A program made the translations under genes and the position numbers. Shown piece by piece: positions 1-7,439 of a stretch of DNA of 64,000 bases. The notes beneath the pieces are model-generated. The model was not told the origin of the DNA. It made no database searches and worked only from the letters and a program-made list of their open reading frames with translations. Source of the DNA: Hyphomicrobium sp. (GTDB taxonomy: Bacteria > Pseudomonadota > Alphaproteobacteria > Rhizobiales > Hyphomicrobiaceae); the NCBI GenBank assembly GCA_002928955.1, contig PERT01000001.1, positions 1 through 64,000 on the forward strand, in the 5' to 3' direction. Positions within the stretch are counted from its first letter, which is position 1. Each line of letters begins with the position of its first letter.

Positions 1-47
1 GGCGTCAATTAAGGCGCGATGAACGCCCCACTAACCCAATGATATAG

Positions 48-123
48 CTAGTGGCCTTCATGCCGGGCCTAAATCGTCGACGCGTGCGGCTGACACAGCG
101 ATTTAGGCGAGACAGGCCACTAG
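48..123 (+). repeat. two-tier hairpin repeat, copy E
   Basis: The outer stem CTAGTGGCCT (48-57) pairs perfectly with AGGCCACTAG (114-123). An asymmetric internal loop starting TCAT (58-66) follows. The inner stem GCCTAAATCG (67-76) pairs perfectly with CGATTTAGGC (99-108). The architecture matches the copies at 5988-6065, 46606-46682 and 57270-57437. It starts four bases beyond the stop codon of the minus-strand XRE gene, so it may also act on that transcript's 3' end. There is no U-run. Family membership is inferred from shared architecture and the short conserved outer-stem/bulge sequence. Confidence 0.65.
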
Positions 124-126
124 GCG

Positions 127-927
127 TCAGGTCGGCAAGAGCAGCGCGAAGTGCTCGTCCATCGCCCGCCGCAGGATTTGGGCATAGGTTCCGTGGCAGG
201 CATGTCCCCGCCCGATCCGCCCGAAGGCAATCTCATTCAGCGCCGCGGCTGGGCCCTGCGGCTTTAACGGAACGAGTGCAATCGGTGTCGAGACCGGCGT
301 GAGCTGCGAACCGCGACCGGCCTGAAGAGTGGTCAGGATGCCGAACATTTCCCCCGTGATCGTCGGTCGCGACGCGACGATCAAACGATACTGGCCGTGG
401 CGGTTCGTCACGAGATAGATGTGGCCCGACTGGTTCGGCATCGATACCTGTCCGAACTGCGTGAAGGCTGCGTCGAGCCGGTCGGATTCGCGAAACCTCA
501 GGATCGAGGTTGCGTCGTCCCAGCCGATCTCGGTGCGGTAGGCATAGATCGCACCAGGTTCACCGAACGAAGGTCTCAGGGTCAGATAGGCACCCTCTAT
601 CCATGCCACGGCCGACCGGGAATAGTTGCCGAGCTCGTCCGGTGCCACCCCCGTAACCTGTCCCGCCGCCGCTTTGCCTGGATGCACGCCACTGAGCGAT
701 CCAGACACATTCGCCCGCAACGACATCCCGAGCGCCTGCTCGATGCGGACTGTCGTCGCGAGCGTGAAAGGGCGGCGGCCGGACAGCGCCTTCTCCAGCG
801 TCGAAATGCTGATACGTGCTTGATCGGCGAGCTGCTGGCGCGACCATCGCTTACGGGCAATCTCCTCGCGCACCCGCGTTGCAACGGCGCGGCTCTCGTC
901 CGTATTCAGGGGCTGTTCGGTGGGCAT
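127..927 (-). CDS. XRE-family helix-turn-helix regulator
   Basis: This 266-aa protein has an N-terminal Cro/C1-type HTH at about residues 15-70 (SRQQLADQARISISTLEKAL reads as the helix-turn-helix). A C-terminal region of about 190 residues, which I do not recognise, is probably a ligand or partner domain. It is divergently placed from the VIT/vWA-sortase pair, with 220 bp between starts. That gap holds a perfect inverted repeat at 995-1019, so I infer it controls itself and/or the sortase locus. Function as a DNA-binding regulator is well supported; the target is inference. Its stop codon is followed at once by hairpin repeat E. Confidence 0.8.
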   Translation of the reverse strand: MPTEQPLNTDESRAVATRVREEIARKRWSRQQLADQARISISTLEKALSGRRPFTLATTVRIEQALGMSLRANVSGSLSGVHPGKAAAGQVTGVAPDELGNYSRSAVAWIEGAYLTLRPSFGEPGAIYAYRTEIGWDDATSILRFRESDRLDAAFTQFGQVSMPNQSGHIYLVTNRHGQYRLIVASRPTITGEMFGILTTLQAGRGSQLTPVSTPIALVPLKPQGPAAALNEIAFGRIGRGHACHGTYAQILRRAMDEHFALLLPT

Positions 928-994
928 CGTTCAGCATCTCGTCTCGGGCACGCAGGAGCGCGGGCTATCGGGTGATCCTGCGCACGCACCCGCA

Positions 995-1019
995 AATGTC
1001 CGCACGAAAACCGGACATT
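995..1019. promoter_or_regulatory. candidate operator (perfect inverted repeat)
   Basis: AATGTCCG (995-1002) and CGGACATT (1012-1019) are perfect 8-bp inverted arms separated by 9 bp. They lie in the divergent intergenic region between the XRE gene start (927) and the VIT/vWA gene start (1148). Arm length and spacing suit a dimeric HTH protein. Binding by the adjacent XRE protein is inferred from position only. Confidence 0.5.
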
Positions 1020-1147
1020 CATGCCGCAACCTGGCGCGGGCGTGCCGAACAAAGCCAATCAAGACCATCGTTTTCTCCGAGGCAATCGGGCGTCATCGAA
1101 ACGGTCACCGGGCAACCGGAGGCCCGCACACCCAAGGAGTGAACAAC

Positions 1148-3520
1148 ATGCTTCCAACCATTCAAATCCCAGCGAACTGCGCGGTCAGGAGGCGCATCGC
1201 TCCGTTCGGCCCCCATTTCTGGCTTGCGATTGTTGTCGCAATTGGGGCAGTGCTGGCCGGGGCGTGGCCCAACACGGTACTGGCAGAGCGTTCACAGTCA
1301 AGGTCGGCCGCATCCCCGACGCCGAAACTTGTCTCCCCCGGCGACATGAAATCCGGAGCATTGCTGCTAAAGGCCAATGAGGAGGGACGCTTCGTCGAGG
1401 CACCGCGGCTTGGCGCCGATTACGACCTCACGGTGAGCGGCCCGACGGTGCGCGGTCGCGTCTCACAGATCTTCCACAATCCCACCGACGGCTGGGTCGA
1501 GGCGGTCTACGTTTATCCACTTGGTGAAGGCGCCGCCGTCGATAGCCTCAAGATGGTCATCGGCGAGCGGGTCGTCGTGGCTGAAATAAAAGAGCGCCAG
1601 CAAGCCAAGCGCGTATTCGAAGCGGCGAAGGCGGCTGGACAGAAGGCAGCGTTGATGGAGGAGGAACGGCCGAACATCTTTACCAACTCGGTGGCCAACA
1701 TCGGTCCAGGCGAAAAGGTCGTGATCCAGTTCGAGTACCAGGAGCCGGTCAAGCAGTCGGGAGACACGTTTTCGCTGCGGCTGCCGCTGGTGGTCGGCCC
1801 CCGTTATAACCCGGCTCCTCTGTTGCAAGTGGTCGATCTCGTTCCGGGCGGTCAAGGTTGGGGTCAGGCGGTCTCCGATCCCGTGGCTGATCGGGCGCGC
1901 ATCGAAGCTCCCGTTTTCGACCCCGCAGTGCACGCGCCGACCAACCCGGTCACCATTGCCGTCACGCTCTCCTCGGGGTTCGCATTGGGTGATGTCAAAA
2001 GTCACCACCACGCTGTCGATATCGACAGCCCGCGCGAGGACCAGCGCACGGTCCGCCTCAAGGATCGCGCCGTTGCCGCCGATGGTGACTTCGAGCTCAC
2101 CTGGACGCCGGCTGCATCCAATGCGCCATCTGTCGGCCTTTTCCGCGAGCGCGTCGGCGACAGCGACTACATCCTTGCTTTCGTGACCCCGCCAGTGGTT
2201 GCCGAAGTCAAAGAGGCCCGTAACCCGCGCGAGGTGATCCTGGTCATCGACAACTCCGGCTCGATGGGCGGCACATCCATCCGCGAGGCCAAGGCCAGCC
2301 TGCTCTACGCACTCGGCCGCTTGAAGCCCGAGGATCGTTTCAACGTGATCCGCTTCGACCACACACTTGATGTGCTCTATCCAAGCGCGGTTCCGGCCAC
2401 GGCCGACAAGGTCGGGGAGGCAAAGCGGTTTGTAGACCGGTTGCAGGCCAGCGGCGGCACTGAGATGCTGCCGGCGATGCGCGCGGCCTTGCTGGACAAT
2501 CGCGGTTCTGACGACACGATCCTGCGGCAGGTGGTGTTTCTGACCGACGGCGCGATCGGCAACGAAAGCCAGCTATTGGATGCGATTGCCGGCGACCGGG
2601 GTCGTTCGCGGCTGTTCATGGTCGGCATCGGCTCGGCGCCAAATACGTTTCTGATGACCCGGGCAGCCGAGATCGGACGCGGCACATTCACGCATATCGG
2701 CTCACCCGAACAGGTCGAGGAACGGATGCGGGCGCTCTACGAAAAGCTTGAAAATCCAGTGGTGACAGGCCTCACGGCAAAGGTCACCGGAAGCACTGCC
2801 GATATGGCGCCCGGGATCCTGCCCGATCTCTATCGGCGGGAGCCCCTCGTCCTGACCGCAAAAATTGATCCACGCGACGCGTCGCAGCCTCTTTCGATCG
2901 ACGTCGGCGGTATGATCGGTGAGCAGCCGTGGAAGGTGTCGATACCGTTGCAGAATGCCGCCGTTGGTCATGGCGTGTCCAAGCTCTGGGCGCGGAGGAA
3001 AATCACCGATCGGGAAGTGGCGCGCTCGCTACGCCTGCTGACGCCTGAGGATGCCGACCGGCACATTCTCGCGTTGGCGCTCGAGCATCAACTGGTTTCT
3101 CGGCTCACCAGCCTGGTGGCCGTCGATCGGACCCCGTCACGGCCTCACGGAGCACGGTTGGCGCGGGCCGACGTTCCGCTCAATCTTCCGGCCGGTTGGG
3201 AGTTCGACAAGGTCTTCGGCGAGACGCCGGCCCCAGGCAGGGGGGCGGGTGACATTCTGCTGCCGGGACAGCATCCGAACGGCACCGGCCAGCGTGCCGG
3301 TTCCGATGCCGATCCGCTTCGGCGGCAGGTGCAGGTCGCGGCAAACGGTTTGGTGGCGGTGGCGACCGCCAGCCAGCCGCGACCCGACAGTCAGCTGGTG
3401 CAGGCCGTGCCGTTGCCGCGGACCGCGACGGATGCGGAACTGCGGGTGAAGCTGGGTCTGGCGCTGCTGCTGGCGAGCATGCTGCTTTTGGCGCTGCGGC
3501 GCCGCGCCGAAAGTGAGTGA
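1148..3520 (+). CDS. VIT and vWA domain sortase-target surface protein
   Basis: This 790-aa protein resembles the proteobacterial sortase-target family (TIGR03788 type). I chose ATG 1148 because AAGGAG lies just upstream and a signal segment follows (about residues 25-46); the frame is open further upstream. A VIT domain spans roughly residues 70-200. A vWA domain carries an intact MIDAS DxSxS (D368, in VIDNSGSMGG). The C-terminus has a sorting signal: LPRTA at 756-760, a hydrophobic segment (LGLALLLASMLLLAL), then RRRAESE. The class GN sortase gene lies 169 bp downstream and is the likely processing enzyme. Location at the cell envelope is inferred; the ligand is unknown. Confidence 0.88.
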   Translation: MLPTIQIPANCAVRRRIAPFGPHFWLAIVVAIGAVLAGAWPNTVLAERSQSRSAASPTPKLVSPGDMKSGALLLKANEEGRFVEAPRLGADYDLTVSGPTVRGRVSQIFHNPTDGWVEAVYVYPLGEGAAVDSLKMVIGERVVVAEIKERQQAKRVFEAAKAAGQKAALMEEERPNIFTNSVANIGPGEKVVIQFEYQEPVKQSGDTFSLRLPLVVGPRYNPAPLLQVVDLVPGGQGWGQAVSDPVADRARIEAPVFDPAVHAPTNPVTIAVTLSSGFALGDVKSHHHAVDIDSPREDQRTVRLKDRAVAADGDFELTWTPAASNAPSVGLFRERVGDSDYILAFVTPPVVAEVKEARNPREVILVIDNSGSMGGTSIREAKASLLYALGRLKPEDRFNVIRFDHTLDVLYPSAVPATADKVGEAKRFVDRLQASGGTEMLPAMRAALLDNRGSDDTILRQVVFLTDGAIGNESQLLDAIAGDRGRSRLFMVGIGSAPNTFLMTRAAEIGRGTFTHIGSPEQVEERMRALYEKLENPVVTGLTAKVTGSTADMAPGILPDLYRREPLVLTAKIDPRDASQPLSIDVGGMIGEQPWKVSIPLQNAAVGHGVSKLWARRKITDREVARSLRLLTPEDADRHILALALEHQLVSRLTSLVAVDRTPSRPHGARLARADVPLNLPAGWEFDKVFGETPAPGRGAGDILLPGQHPNGTGQRAGSDADPLRRQVQVAANGLVAVATASQPRPDSQLVQAVPLPRTATDAELRVKLGLALLLASMLLLALRRRAESE

Positions 3521-3689
3521 GGCGCGGCACCCGGAATTCGACCTCGTTCGTGACACGTCCCCGGGCGGATCCCCCGAGACCTCCTCGGCCAAGGTTCCGG
3601 CGGCGCCACGTCGATAGCGGAGACGGCAGCCCCCGCCGTCGCCGCTCTTGTCTCCAGAGATGCTTTCCCAGGTTGGTTAAAGCGCGCCC

Positions 3690-4319
3690 ATGCGGTATTC
3701 GCATTCCTTAAGAGCCGAGCGGCTGGCCGCCATGCGATGGCGTGCGCCGGTCGTGACCGCCATGCTTATGGCAGCTCTTGGGCTGGTCCTCGTCGCCCAG
3801 GGCGGTTGGGTCCACGCCAAGGCCGTGCTGGCGCAAGTGCTGTTGCAACGGGCGTTCTCGAGTGCGCTCGCACATGGGGAGCCGGTGAAGCCATGGCCCT
3901 GGGCCGATACGTGGCCTGTGGCGCGTATCGCGATCTCTCGTCTGGGTGTCAGTGCCATCGTGCTCGCCGGATCGAGCGGGCAGGCGCTGGCGTTCGGGCC
4001 GGCCCATGTCGAAGGCACACCGGACGCGGGCGACCCCGGCACCGCCGTCTATTCCGCGCACCGTGATACGCATTTCCGTTTTCTAGGTCGCGTCGGATAT
4101 GGTGATGAAATCCATGTCACTCGCAAGGATGGGCGGACTGCGCGGTTCCGTGTCACGGCTACCCAAGTTGTCAGATGGGATGCCTCGGGTATCGATGCGG
4201 CGGCGATCGGGCGCCACCTGGTGCTCGCGACGTGCTGGCCGCTCGACGCCCGAACCTCGGGTCCTGAGCGGTATCTCGTCCACGCAGAGTTCGTCGCAAA
4301 CGACGCGGCCAGCGACTGA
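3690..4319 (+). CDS. class GN (proteobacterial) sortase
   Basis: This 209-aa cysteine transpeptidase has an N-terminal membrane segment at about residues 19-38. The sortase triad is visible: His124 (YSAHRDTHF), Cys182 in the LATC motif, and Arg194 (GPERYLVH). It is expected to cleave the LPRTA motif of the upstream VIT/vWA protein. In Gram-negative bacteria this family typically sits beside a single substrate gene, as here. The start at 3690 lacks a strong Shine-Dalgarno; ATG 3732 is an alternative that would shorten the cytoplasmic tail. Confidence 0.88.
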   Translation: MRYSHSLRAERLAAMRWRAPVVTAMLMAALGLVLVAQGGWVHAKAVLAQVLLQRAFSSALAHGEPVKPWPWADTWPVARIAISRLGVSAIVLAGSSGQALAFGPAHVEGTPDAGDPGTAVYSAHRDTHFRFLGRVGYGDEIHVTRKDGRTARFRVTATQVVRWDASGIDAAAIGRHLVLATCWPLDARTSGPERYLVHAEFVANDAASD

Positions 4320-4350
4320 GGCGGCAGAGGCGACGGATTCGGCACCTGTT

Positions 4351-4427
4351 ATGGTGTTCCGGTTCAGACATTTGCCTGCCTGTGCCCAGTGCTCAAGAGC
4401 CCATGTTTCAACCATGCGCGACACGCG
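4351..4427 (-). repeat. two-tier hairpin repeat, degenerate copy D
   Basis: The left part GTGTTCCGGTTCAG followed by CATTT (4354-4372) matches the copy at 5988-6065 almost base for base. The right part keeps TTCAACCATG (4407-4416) and a weaker outer arm, so pairing is partly lost. It lies between the convergent 3' ends of the sortase and bpt genes. I read it as a decayed member of the family on the minus strand, like copy A. Confidence 0.5.
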
Positions 4428-4540
4428 GATAAAACGACCTTTTGCGTTCCCTTTTGCATCCGACCTCAACGAATGAGACCACGCTCGATACCGGACCAAA
4501 CTCCGGAAGGCCTACACGAGACCCTGCGGGCACGTGCGGC

Positions 4541-5302
4541 TCATGGCTGGTCGCGCAATGGGTTTCGAACCCAGCCGTTAGGGGTCAATTGCTCTTGCGG
4601 TTGGAACTTGACTTTGTAGTTCATCTTGCGCGAGCCCTGGATCCAATAGCCGAGGTAGAGGTAGGGCAAGCCCAACCGGCGCGCATACTCGATATGGTCG
4701 AGGATCATCGCCGTGCCGAGGCTGCGGCTATCCTGGTCCGGATCGTAGAAACTGTAGACCATGGAAATTCCATCGGACAGGCGGTCGCAAAGGGCAACGG
4801 CCTTGAGCGGCCAGGTTTCAGGGCTACTCGACAGCGGGTTCTCCGGCTTCAGGCGGTACTCGGTGAGAAAGGTCTTTATGACGCTGTCCTCGATCATCAT
4901 CGCGTAGTCGAGCACCGTCATGTCGGACATGCCGCCATCTGAGTGGCGGGCATCGATATAGGATCGGAACAAGCTGTACTGTTCACTCGACGGCACCGGG
5001 TTGACGCGCATGGCATTCAGGTCCCGGTTGCGGTCGACGATGCGGCGCATGGTGCGGCTGGGCTGGAACTCGTCGATCAACACCCGCACCGACACGCAGG
5101 CATGGCACCCCTCGCAGTAGGGCATGTAGGCGATGTTCTGGCTACGGCGGAAGCCGCCCTTCAGCAGATTGTCGATCAGAGCGGACGACTTGTCTTGGGT
5201 CAGGTGCGTGAACAACTTGCGTTCGAGCCGCCCTGGGAGATAGGGGCAAGGCTGCGGGGCGGTGACGTAGAATTCAGGAAAGTGCTTCTGCAGCTCCGTC
5301 AT
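4541..5302 (-). CDS. bpt: aspartate/glutamate leucyltransferase (N-degron)
   Basis: This 253-aa protein of the arginyl/leucyl-tRNA-protein transferase family transfers Leu from leucyl-tRNA to proteins with N-terminal Asp or Glu, marking them for ClpAP. The N-terminal cysteine motif ([16 protein letters not shown]) and the C-terminal GNAT-like part ([18 protein letters not shown]) are diagnostic. The frame is open to 5437, but ATG 5302 gives the family length and has GGAGG ten bases upstream. ATG 5311 abuts that same motif and is too close. It lies 163 bp downstream of a small secreted-protein gene in the same direction. Confidence 0.88.
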   Translation of the reverse strand: MTELQKHFPEFYVTAPQPCPYLPGRLERKLFTHLTQDKSSALIDNLLKGGFRRSQNIAYMPYCEGCHACVSVRVLIDEFQPSRTMRRIVDRNRDLNAMRVNPVPSSEQYSLFRSYIDARHSDGGMSDMTVLDYAMMIEDSVIKTFLTEYRLKPENPLSSSPETWPLKAVALCDRLSDGISMVYSFYDPDQDSRSLGTAMILDHIEYARRLGLPYLYLGYWIQGSRKMNYKVKFQPQEQLTPNGWVRNPLRDQP

Positions 5303-5465
5303 CCGGGGCATCCCTCCGCAGGCTCCAAGCGCGGGCGCCGCGCCGTCCGGCCTTTCGGCATGATATGTGACGACCGGCCTCTCAATCAAGCGGCTGGTCT
5401 TCAAGCAGCCGTTCATCTTGGTGTTGCCGCTGAACACCGGTCGTCGCCGTGTCGCGAGGAATCAG

Positions 5466-5960
5466 TCAGGGCTTGGGCTTGGCGGCCATTTTGGCGGCGG
5501 CCGCTTCGGCCTCGATCGATCCGACCCAGAATCGCTGCAAAAAACGCATCCTCGCTGGCCCCAGCGGCCCGCCGTCGCTGGTCACCGCGACGAGGTCCCG
5601 CGACCGGCGGAAGGTGCTGCCACTGTCCTTGAACGAGCATACGAGCTTGCGGCCCTTCGGCAGTCCCGTCGGCGGGCGGGCAACATAGGTGATGACCACG
5701 GCGTTGGCATCGCCGATGCGAAGGGTCGAGGTGATCTCGAGCGCCGTCGAGGCCGGATTGATGACCGCCAGGATGGACCGGCAGGTCTTGCCGGCTGCCT
5801 CGTCTAGAGTACCAAGCGAGAACGACTGTCCATCGGCGGGATTGGCCGCGGTCAACAGGGCGCCAAGACCCAACGCGACGCATCCACCAACCGCTATGCA
5901 CCGGCGCACGGCCGGCCTGCCAATCTCAATCACGATCCAGGATCTCTGCAGCGGCGTCAC
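5466..5960 (-). CDS. small secreted protein of unknown function
   Basis: This 164-aa protein starts at a GTG with AAAGGG about eight bases upstream. An N-terminal hydrophobic segment (about residues 22-38) followed by NPADGQS suggests a cleaved signal peptide. The mature part is a mixed beta-rich domain with two cysteines (CRSIL and LVCSF) that could form a disulfide. The tail is rich in Ala and Lys. I do not recognise the family. Hairpin repeat A lies 28 bp upstream of the start, within its leader region. Confidence 0.65.
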   Translation of the reverse strand: MTPLQRSWIVIEIGRPAVRRCIAVGGCVALGLGALLTAANPADGQSFSLGTLDEAAGKTCRSILAVINPASTALEITSTLRIGDANAVVITYVARPPTGLPKGRKLVCSFKDSGSTFRRSRDLVAVTSDGGPLGPARMRFLQRFWVGSIEAEAAAAKMAAKPKP

Positions 5961-5987
5961 GATGGGGCCCTTTCAACGAATTGACCG

Positions 5988-6065
5988 GCTCGTGTTCCGG
6001 TTCAGGCATTTTTTCTCCTCGTTGAGCGCTCCAGAGCGAAACTCTGAACCATGAGGAACACGAGC
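5988..6065 (-). repeat. two-tier hairpin repeat, copy A
   Basis: Read on the minus strand, GCTCGTGTTCC (6065-6055) pairs perfectly over 11 bp with GGAACACGAGC (5998-5988). A TCAT bulge (6054-6051) occurs on the 5' side only. The inner stem GGTTCAG (6050-6044) pairs with CTGAACC (6005-5999). The loop contains CTGGAGCGC, also found in copy 57362-57437. It lies between rimK (3' end at 6173) and the start of the gene at 5960. Confidence 0.75.
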
Positions 6066-6172
6066 AACACAATGATTCCCGTGTAGTGTTTACATCTGAC
6101 GTATCGTTTCGAGGCCAGGTGCGATGTGGGTACGGCCGATGCGCGACATGAGCATGCGAATGAGCCGCGCGA

Positions 6173-7078
6173 TCAGCCGTTGCCTTTGGTCATAGTGTTG
6201 CCGTGTCGGGCGTGAGTTTCAAGAAAAGAGATGATCTTCGCTGCAAGATCCACTCCGGTCGCCGTTTCAATACCCTGCAGACCGGGCGAGGAATTTACTT
6301 CCATCACCATCGGCCCCCGCTCGGACCGCAGCATGTCGACGCCGCAAGCGTTCAGGCCGAGTGTTTCGGCCGAGCGGATGGCGGTTTGCCGTTCGGCCTC
6401 TGACAAATCGACCGCCTCGCCCCGGCCACCGCGGTGAAGGTTTGACCGGAATTCGCCGGACTTGCCCGTTCGCTTCATGGCCGCCACGACCTCTCCGCCG
6501 ATCACGAACGCGCGGATGTCGCTGCCGTCAGCCTCTTTGATGAACTCTTGAACCATGATGTTGACGTTGGCCGTCGAGAACGCCTCGATGATCGACTTCG
6601 CCGAGTTGAACGTCTCGGCCAGGATCACGCCCATCCCCTGTGTGCCTTCGACCAGCTTGATCACAACCGGTGCGCCGCCGACCTCCTTGATCACCTCCTC
6701 GGCCTTGCGCGGTCCATGGGCGAATGCGGTCACCGGAAGGCCAATCCCGGCCCTGGCCAGCAGTTGCAGCGCGCGGAGTTTGTCGCGGGACCGGCCGATG
6801 GCCACGCTCTCGTTCAAGGGATAGATGCCTTGCATTTCGAACTGCCTGAGCACAGCCAGGCCATAGTTCGTGATCGATGCGCCAATGCGCGGTATGACGG
6901 CATCGTAGTGCGGCAGATCCTTGCCGCCGAACCGGAGCATGGGCTGGTTGGACGTGATATTCATATGCACGTGCAACGTGTTGATCACGTCCAGGGCGTG
7001 GCCTCGGTCGAGCGCGGCCTGAATGAGCTTTTGATGCGAATAGAGCGACGGATTGCGGGCAAGCATTGCCAGTCGCAT
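6173..7078 (-). CDS. rimK: ribosomal protein S6 glutamate ligase RimK
   Basis: This 301-aa ATP-grasp ligase adds glutamate to the C-terminus of ribosomal protein S6. It is the usual family length. The start [18 protein letters not shown] is typical. The ATP-grasp core is visible: [14 protein letters not shown] as the nucleotide loop, [20 protein letters not shown], and the metal-binding [14 protein letters not shown]. It is transcribed away from the pel operon with about 360 bp between starts. A RimB-type protease partner is not beside it. RimK is reported to respond to c-di-GMP in pseudomonads; whether that applies here is unknown. Confidence 0.9.
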   Translation of the reverse strand: MRLAMLARNPSLYSHQKLIQAALDRGHALDVINTLHVHMNITSNQPMLRFGGKDLPHYDAVIPRIGASITNYGLAVLRQFEMQGIYPLNESVAIGRSRDKLRALQLLARAGIGLPVTAFAHGPRKAEEVIKEVGGAPVVIKLVEGTQGMGVILAETFNSAKSIIEAFSTANVNIMVQEFIKEADGSDIRAFVIGGEVVAAMKRTGKSGEFRSNLHRGGRGEAVDLSEAERQTAIRSAETLGLNACGVDMLRSERGPMVMEVNSSPGLQGIETATGVDLAAKIISFLETHARHGNTMTKGNG

Positions 7079-7439
7079 ATGCGGCCTCCAGCCGAAGTCT
7101 GGTTGCTGCAGCCCAAGGCCACCAGCCGCGTTTCATTAGGCCAACGGCGGCAACGGCGGAAGGGGCTCGCGCAGGTCTGCCACGAACATATTTTTTCAGG
7201 AGGCGTGTGCGATGGGTCTGGCACCCCGCGGTGGCTCCGGTGAGAGCGGCCGATCTGAGCGTGCTGGATCAAGCGTGGGAGGCAGCTCATGTGTCGATTG
7301 TGCTCGATTGTTTAGCCTCATCGCCGGCCCGATCATCGAGTGCATTGCAAAGACGCTGAAGATGCTCCATTTGGCTTTGGGCTCGCGACCGATCCCATGC
7401 GGGAACGTCTGCCGCGAATGACCCAGGCTTGGATTGAGC
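7079..7439. other. divergent rimK/pelA intergenic region
   Basis: This 361-bp region must contain promoters for rimK (minus strand) and the pel operon (plus strand). I see an A/T-rich run near 7187-7196, followed by AGGAGG at about 7198-7203 and ATG 7212. That pattern suggests a short leader ORF (listed separately). No convincing sigma-70 or RpoN boxes could be assigned by eye. Confidence 0.5.
7212..7421 (+). CDS. possible 69-aa leader ORF before pelA
   Basis: A strong Shine-Dalgarno (AGGAGG, eight bases before ATG 7212) opens a 69-codon frame ending shortly before pelA. The peptide starts Gly/Ser/Arg-rich and has a short hydrophobic stretch (LFSLIAGPIIECIA) and four cysteines. I recognise no family. 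The ribosome site is better than that of pelA itself, so it could be a leader peptide affecting pel translation, or a chance frame. It is listed because of the ribosome site, not because of protein-level evidence. Confidence 0.3.
   Translation: MGLAPRGGSGESGRSERAGSSVGGSSCVDCARLFSLIAGPIIECIAKTLKMLHLALGSRPIPCGNVCRE

Noticed and set aside
1463-2362. Long antisense ORFs opposite the VIT/vWA gene and opposite many other genes
   Set aside because: High-GC codon use leaves antisense frames open; these translations lack recognisable domains and lie wholly within strong genes.
4545-4580. tRNA-like T-arm sequence (GGTTCGAAACC on the minus strand)
   Set aside because: It falls exactly on the last codons of bpt ([11 protein letters not shown]) and no acceptor, D-arm or anticodon stem can be built around it.
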